A DNA stretch of 64,000 nt, taken from the NCBI RefSeq assembly GCF_004801415.1, contig NZ_SSNX01000005.1:248001-312000 (forward strand). Direction: 5' to 3'. Below are positions 56,573 through 64,000 of this stretch, piece after piece (the first letter of the stretch is position 1; the number at the start of each line of letters is the position of its first letter). The notes under the pieces were generated by a model. The model saw only the letters and a list, made by a program, of their open reading frames with translations, was not told where the DNA came from and ran no database searches. The position numbers and the translations under genes are program-made. The DNA comes from Deinococcus sp. KSM4-11. GTDB lineage: Bacteria; Deinococcota; Deinococci; Deinococcales; Deinococcaceae.

Positions 56573-57712
56573 ATGCCCGCACCCACGCCCACCACCCGCC
56601 TGACCGGCCAGCTTGTCCTCGGGGATCAGCTGATTCCCGGCCGGATCGACTTCACGGAGACCATCACCACCGTCACCCCGCTGCCCGCCGCTCCGGCCGA
56701 TGCGCTGATCCTGCCGGGGTTCATCGACGCCCACGTGCATGGCGGAAACGGCGCCGACACCATGGACGGCCCGGACGGCATCAGGACACTGGCGCAGTTC
56801 CACGCCCGGCACGGTACGACCACGCTGCTGCCCACCACCATCACCAACGCCTGGGAGAACGTCCTCAATGCCCTGCACGCCGTGAGCGACGTTATGCGCG
56901 GCGGAGTGGACGGCGGCCCGGATATCCCCGGAGCCCACCTGGAAGGCCCCTTCATCAGCCCGGATCGGCTGGGGGCACAGCCACCCTTCACCGTGCTGCC
57001 CACGCCGGAGCTCATCGGGCAGGTGCTGGACATCGGCGTCGTGCGGGCCGTGACCATCGCGCCGGAACTGCCGGGGGCACTTGACGCTGCCCTGGCGCTG
57101 GGCGGGGCGGGCGTGCGCATCGGGATTGGGCATACCCGCGCCGACGCCGCGACCGTCACGGCCTTCCTGATCGCCCTGCACGCGCAGGGCATCCGCACCT
57201 GCTCCACGCACCTGTTCAACGCCATGGGCGGGATCGAGGGCCGCGATCCCGGCGTGCCCGGCGCGCTGCTGGCCGACCCGCACGCGTTCCACGAGGTGAT
57301 CCTCGACCTGCTGCACGTCCATCCCACGTCGTTCCGGCTGGCCCGCGCCGCCGCCCCGGAACGCGTGACGCTGGTCACGGACGCCATGCGCGCGGCTGGC
57401 CTGGGCGACGGCGACAGCGAGCTCGGTGGGCAGCGCGTCATCGTGCGGGGCGGCGAGGCGCGGCTCCCCGGTGGTTCCCTGGCCGGCAGCCTGCTCACCA
57501 TGGACATGGCCCTGCGCAATGCCGTGACCAGCGGTGTACCCCTGCCCGAAGCCAGCCGCCTGCTCAGCGGGGTTCCGGCGGCGTCCCTGAACCTCACGGA
57601 TCGCGGGTCGTTGAAGGTTGGGCAGCGGGCCGATGTGGTCGTGCTGAACGCCGATTTCGATGTGGAATCCGTGTACGTGGGCGGTCGTCACATCCCCGGA
57701 GCGGGCGCATGA
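56573..57712 (+). CDS. nagA: N-acetylglucosamine-6-phosphate deacetylase
   Basis: Amidohydrolase that removes acetyl from GlcNAc-6-P in amino-sugar recycling. 379 residues. Metal motifs: PGFIDAHVHGGNGADTMDG, HLEGPFISPDRLGA, GIGHTRADAA, CSTHLFNAMGGIEGRDPGVPG and VTLVTDAMRAAGL with the catalytic Asp. ATG 56573 follows GAGGT. The next gene overlaps by ATGA and encodes a SIS protein suited to act on the product, GlcN-6-P. Confidence 0.95.
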   Translation: MPAPTPTTRLTGQLVLGDQLIPGRIDFTETITTVTPLPAAPADALILPGFIDAHVHGGNGADTMDGPDGIRTLAQFHARHGTTTLLPTTITNAWENVLNALHAVSDVMRGGVDGGPDIPGAHLEGPFISPDRLGAQPPFTVLPTPELIGQVLDIGVVRAVTIAPELPGALDAALALGGAGVRIGIGHTRADAATVTAFLIALHAQGIRTCSTHLFNAMGGIEGRDPGVPGALLADPHAFHEVILDLLHVHPTSFRLARAAAPERVTLVTDAMRAAGLGDGDSELGGQRVIVRGGEARLPGGSLAGSLLTMDMALRNAVTSGVPLPEASRLLSGVPAASLNLTDRGSLKVGQRADVVVLNADFDVESVYVGGRHIPGAGA

Positions 57713-58737
57713 CGGCCGATTCCCTGATGCTCCTCGAAGCCCGCGAGGCTCCGCAGGTGATCGCCCGGCAGCTCGTGGAGAACGCCGGAGTCTGCGCGGC
57801 CCTCGGCGCCGCCATCCGTGAGCGGCCGCCCGCCTACGCGGTCACGGTCGCGCGGGGCAGCAGCGATCATGCCTGCACGGTGCTGAAGTACGCGCTCGAG
57901 ACGGAACTGCGCCTGCCGGTGGCCAGCCTCGGCCCCAGCGTCCTCACCCTGTACGGCGCGCGGCTCGACCTGCGCGGCGCCCTGCTGATCGCCGTCTCCC
58001 AGAGCGGGGCCAGCCCCGACGTGGTCGAGAACGTCCGCGCCGCCCGTGAGAGCGGAGCCCTGACGGTCGCTCTGGTGAACGTGGAGGACAGCGACCTGGC
58101 TCATACGGCCGAGTTCGTGCTGCCCCTGCGCTGCGGGGAGGAACGCGCGGTGGCCGCCACCAAGAGCTACCTCGCCAGCCTGGGGGCCTTCCTGCCAGTG
58201 ATCGCCGCCCTGACCGACGACGCCTCCCTGACAGCCGGTCTGGCCGGACTGCCGGACGCCATGACCCGCGCACTTGCCTTGGAACCCCAGGCGAGCGCCC
58301 TCGCGGAACGCTACCGGTTCGCGGAGAACCTGCTGGTGCTCGCGCGCGGCCTGCACTTCGGGGTGGCGCAGGAGGCAGCCCTGAAACTCAAGGAAACCAG
58401 CGGCATCCACGCTGAAGCGTACTCCGCCGCCGAATTCGCGCACGGCCCCCGCCGCCTGCTGGCCGAGGGCCTGCCCCTGCTGGGGTTCGCTCCCACCGAC
58501 GCCGCGCAGGAGGCCTGCCGGACGGCCTACGCCGATCTCCGTGCGGCCGGAGCCGACCTGCGCACCCTCGGCCCCGCCCTGGACAGCACCCTGACCACCC
58601 CAGCTACCGGCCACGCCCTGACGGACACGCTGCCCAGCGCCCTGACCTTCTACCTGTTCGCCGCGCACCTCGCCCAGCACCGCGGACTGAATCCGGACGC
58701 GCCTCCGGGTCTGAGCAAGGTCACCCGCACCCGCTGA
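57709..58737 (+). CDS. SIS domain glucosamine-6-phosphate deaminase/isomerase-like protein
   Basis: 342 residues with two SIS domains, equal to the isomerase half of GlmS without the glutaminase domain. PAYAVTVARGSSDHACTVLKY, LLIAVSQSGASPDVVENVRA, AVAATKSYLASLGAF and ETSGIHAEAYSAAEFAHGPR are the sugar-phosphate motifs. Such stand-alone enzymes act as GlcN-6-P deaminase (NagB-II) or AgaS-type isomerase. Translational coupling to nagA favours NagB-II: the pair turns GlcNAc-6-P into fructose-6-P. Confidence 0.88.
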   Translation: MTADSLMLLEAREAPQVIARQLVENAGVCAALGAAIRERPPAYAVTVARGSSDHACTVLKYALETELRLPVASLGPSVLTLYGARLDLRGALLIAVSQSGASPDVVENVRAARESGALTVALVNVEDSDLAHTAEFVLPLRCGEERAVAATKSYLASLGAFLPVIAALTDDASLTAGLAGLPDAMTRALALEPQASALAERYRFAENLLVLARGLHFGVAQEAALKLKETSGIHAEAYSAAEFAHGPRRLLAEGLPLLGFAPTDAAQEACRTAYADLRAAGADLRTLGPALDSTLTTPATGHALTDTLPSALTFYLFAAHLAQHRGLNPDAPPGLSKVTRTR

Positions 58738-58739
58738 AC

Positions 58740-58766
58740 AAAAAAACTCCCCCAGAACGGGGGAGT
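58740..58766 (-). terminator. strong terminator of the 58788-59186 gene
   Basis: Minus strand: ACTCCCCC/GGGGGAGT (58746-58753, 58759-58766), 5-base loop, followed by seven T residues. It lies between convergent genes. Confidence 0.93.
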
Positions 58767-58787
58767 GCACCTAGACCGGAGCGGCAC

Positions 58788-59186
58788 TTATTCGCCGTAA
58801 GCGGCACCGTAGACGGGAATCGACACGTTCGTCAGCACGTCTCCGCCCGAGGTCAGGGCGATGTTCGCCACGCTGTTCACGAGCGTGGACGTGTCGGAAC
58901 GGCTCACCGTGACGTGCAGCAGCGCCGATTCTCCACGGATCGTGACATCGTTCAGCGCGATCGTGGTACCAGCCGGCAGCCCGGTCACGGCGATGTTCAG
59001 GTCACTCGGCACCGTGCCGCCCAGCGCGGACAGCGGCACTTCCAGCGCCATCCAGGAGCTTTCCGTCTGGAGCGCCGTGTACTCGGTTCCGCTTTCATCG
59101 CTGGCGTACACCTGCGGCGCGGCGGCAAACGCGGTGGTGGCGGTCAGGGTCAGGGCGGTCACGGCGGTCATCAGCAGCTTCTTCAC
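58788..59186 (-). CDS. small secreted protein
   Basis: 132 residues, not recognised. Signal peptide KKLLMTAVTALTLTATTAFA with Ala-x-Ala cleavage. The mature part is short, Ser/Thr/Val-rich and likely all-beta: MALEVPLSALGG, IAVTGLPAGTTIALNDVTI, HVTVSRSDTSTL and DVLTNVSIPVYGAAYGE. Cys-free. GTG 59186 follows AAGGAGA by seven bases; the in-frame extension to 59279 is basic and unlike a gene. It has its own strong terminator, suggesting a well-expressed single gene. Confidence 0.72.
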   Translation of the reverse strand: MKKLLMTAVTALTLTATTAFAAAPQVYASDESGTEYTALQTESSWMALEVPLSALGGTVPSDLNIAVTGLPAGTTIALNDVTIRGESALLHVTVSRSDTSTLVNSVANIALTSGGDVLTNVSIPVYGAAYGE

Positions 59187-59386
59187 GGTCGTTCTCCTTG
59201 GCACGCGGGTGCGGCCCCTCTGGCCCCTGCCTCCCGCTCTGAGAAGAGGATGCCCGCCACGTTCGCAGGGTACATGCATGGACTTTGAAGATTGATCGAA
59301 TATGGACGGCCCGACTTCACGTGCCAGACAGGCAATTCACATCAGGTATCCATATAGACGCGCCCGGCCCTCATACAATCGGGCCT

Positions 59387-59899
59387 ATGGCCGATCCCAG
59401 CCTGCAAGTCCTCACCTCGATGATCACGCCTGCCGTGCTCATCTCCGGGGCCGGCACCCTGCTCATGAGCACCAGTACCCGGGTGGGCCGCGCCACAGAC
59501 CGCGTCCGGCAACTCACCGCGCGTTTCAAGGTGCTCGTCAGCGAGACCGGCCGTCTGGAACCCCTCGCCCGTGAGGAAAAACAGATGATCATGCGCCAGC
59601 TTCCCCGCCTGGCCCGGCGCAGCCAACTCCTCACCCGCGCCATGACGGCCATGTACATCGCCGTGGCCCTGCTCGTCCTGACCAGCATCCTGATCGGCGC
59701 GGGCAGTCTGAGTCACCTGGACTTCGGCCTGCTGCCGGTGCTGATGGCCATTCTGGGGGCCGGCTCGCTGGCCTTCGCCGCCCTGACCCTCAGCTTCGAG
59801 ATGCGCCTCAGCGCCCGCACCACCAAGGAAGAGATGGGCTTCCTGGTGGGCCTGGGCCAGCATTACGCCGGACTGTACGCCGACCGGGAGGAAGCGTAG
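59387..59899 (+). CDS. DUF2721 family membrane protein
   Basis: 170 residues. Family signature: SLQVLTSMITPAVLISGAGT, LLMSTSTRVGRATDRVRQL near the first membrane helix, then AMYIAVALLVLTSILIGAG and LPVLMAILGAGSLAFAALTL as two more helices. Function unknown. TACAAT (59374-59379) lies seven bases before ATG 59387, a near-perfect -10 for a leaderless mRNA, which fixes the start. Convergent with rpoC. Confidence 0.85.
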   Translation: MADPSLQVLTSMITPAVLISGAGTLLMSTSTRVGRATDRVRQLTARFKVLVSETGRLEPLAREEKQMIMRQLPRLARRSQLLTRAMTAMYIAVALLVLTSILIGAGSLSHLDFGLLPVLMAILGAGSLAFAALTLSFEMRLSARTTKEEMGFLVGLGQHYAGLYADREEA

Positions 59900-59943
59900 A
59901 CATACTCACCGATGAGCTTGATCTGCCATCGTGCAGCAACACG

Positions 59944-59971
59944 AACCCCCACCCGTTTCCAGGTGGGGGTT
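59944..59971. terminator. shared terminator of DUF2721 gene and rpoC
   Basis: AACCCCCACC/GGTGGGGGTT, 10-bp stem (59944-59953, 59962-59971) with an 8-base loop. Moderately T-rich tails on both sides (TTGCTTGT; TTCGTGTT), so it may work in both directions. Confidence 0.8.
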
Positions 59972-59988
59972 TGCTTGTGACCTTCAGC

Positions 59989-64000
<4,012 letters not shown>

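Overview
The window is about two-thirds G+C, densely coded, and almost certainly Deinococcus chromosome. Pointers to that genus are an archaeal-type ProS, a GH13 amylosucrase, TreX-TreZ-TreY, a phytochrome-type histidine kinase, several DinB/YfiT-fold proteins, and many start codons placed 5-9 bases after a TANNNT box, as expected for leaderless mRNAs. The species cannot be named from this sequence. The layout is a mosaic of short operons with housekeeping genes (purEK, folC, argB, holB, trpS-scpA, dcd, proS, rpmI-rplT, moaA, rpoC) among lineage-specific ones. I see no IS element, prophage, CRISPR array or rRNA.

Bases 1-13 kb: the end of a cell-wall amidase, a PAS-GAF-GAF histidine kinase, tRNA-Lys(CUU) with a clear promoter and terminator, a folC/purEK divergon, a VanW protein, a DinB-GNAT fusion, argB, DinB proteins, PilT and a 5-formyl-THF cyclo-ligase-like protein. 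Bases 13-30 kb: a nitrilase-superfamily amidohydrolase, GNAT enzymes, two metallophosphoesterases, DNA polymerase III delta', a peptidase-E-like protein, trpS-scpA, a SurA/PpiD-like chaperone, tRNA-Arg(CCG), a sugar-isomerase-like SIS protein, a large secreted beta-helix lipoprotein behind a LacI-type palindrome, dcd, and a BI-1 membrane protein.

Bases 30-46 kb are dominated by alpha-glucan metabolism: the treX-treZ-treY operon makes trehalose from glycogen or maltodextrin, and an amylosucrase lies 7 kb further on. Between them are a basic-tailed protein with a possible nuclease-like domain, an orphan ABC substrate-binding protein, a DinB protein, a TPR gene broken by a stop codon, one strikingly AT-rich foreign gene (40.8-41.3 kb), and proS. 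Bases 46-64 kb: a split GNAT gene, rpmI-rplT with a structured leader, a GntR/HutC regulator, moaA, an acetate uptake and activation set (DUF485-actP, acs), an Rcp1-type response regulator, a SIMPL protein, an aminotransferase, an amino-sugar pair (nagA plus a SIS deaminase or isomerase), a DUF2721 protein and most of rpoC.

The points most worth following are the AT-rich singleton at 40777-41319, the basic-tailed possible nuclease at 37229-38113, the window-wide leaderless-promoter signature, three genes broken by single lesions (26508, 40530, about 46.4 kb), and palindromic operator candidates upstream of the beta-helix gene, the tre operon and acs. I did not find a multi-gene system that is clearly new.
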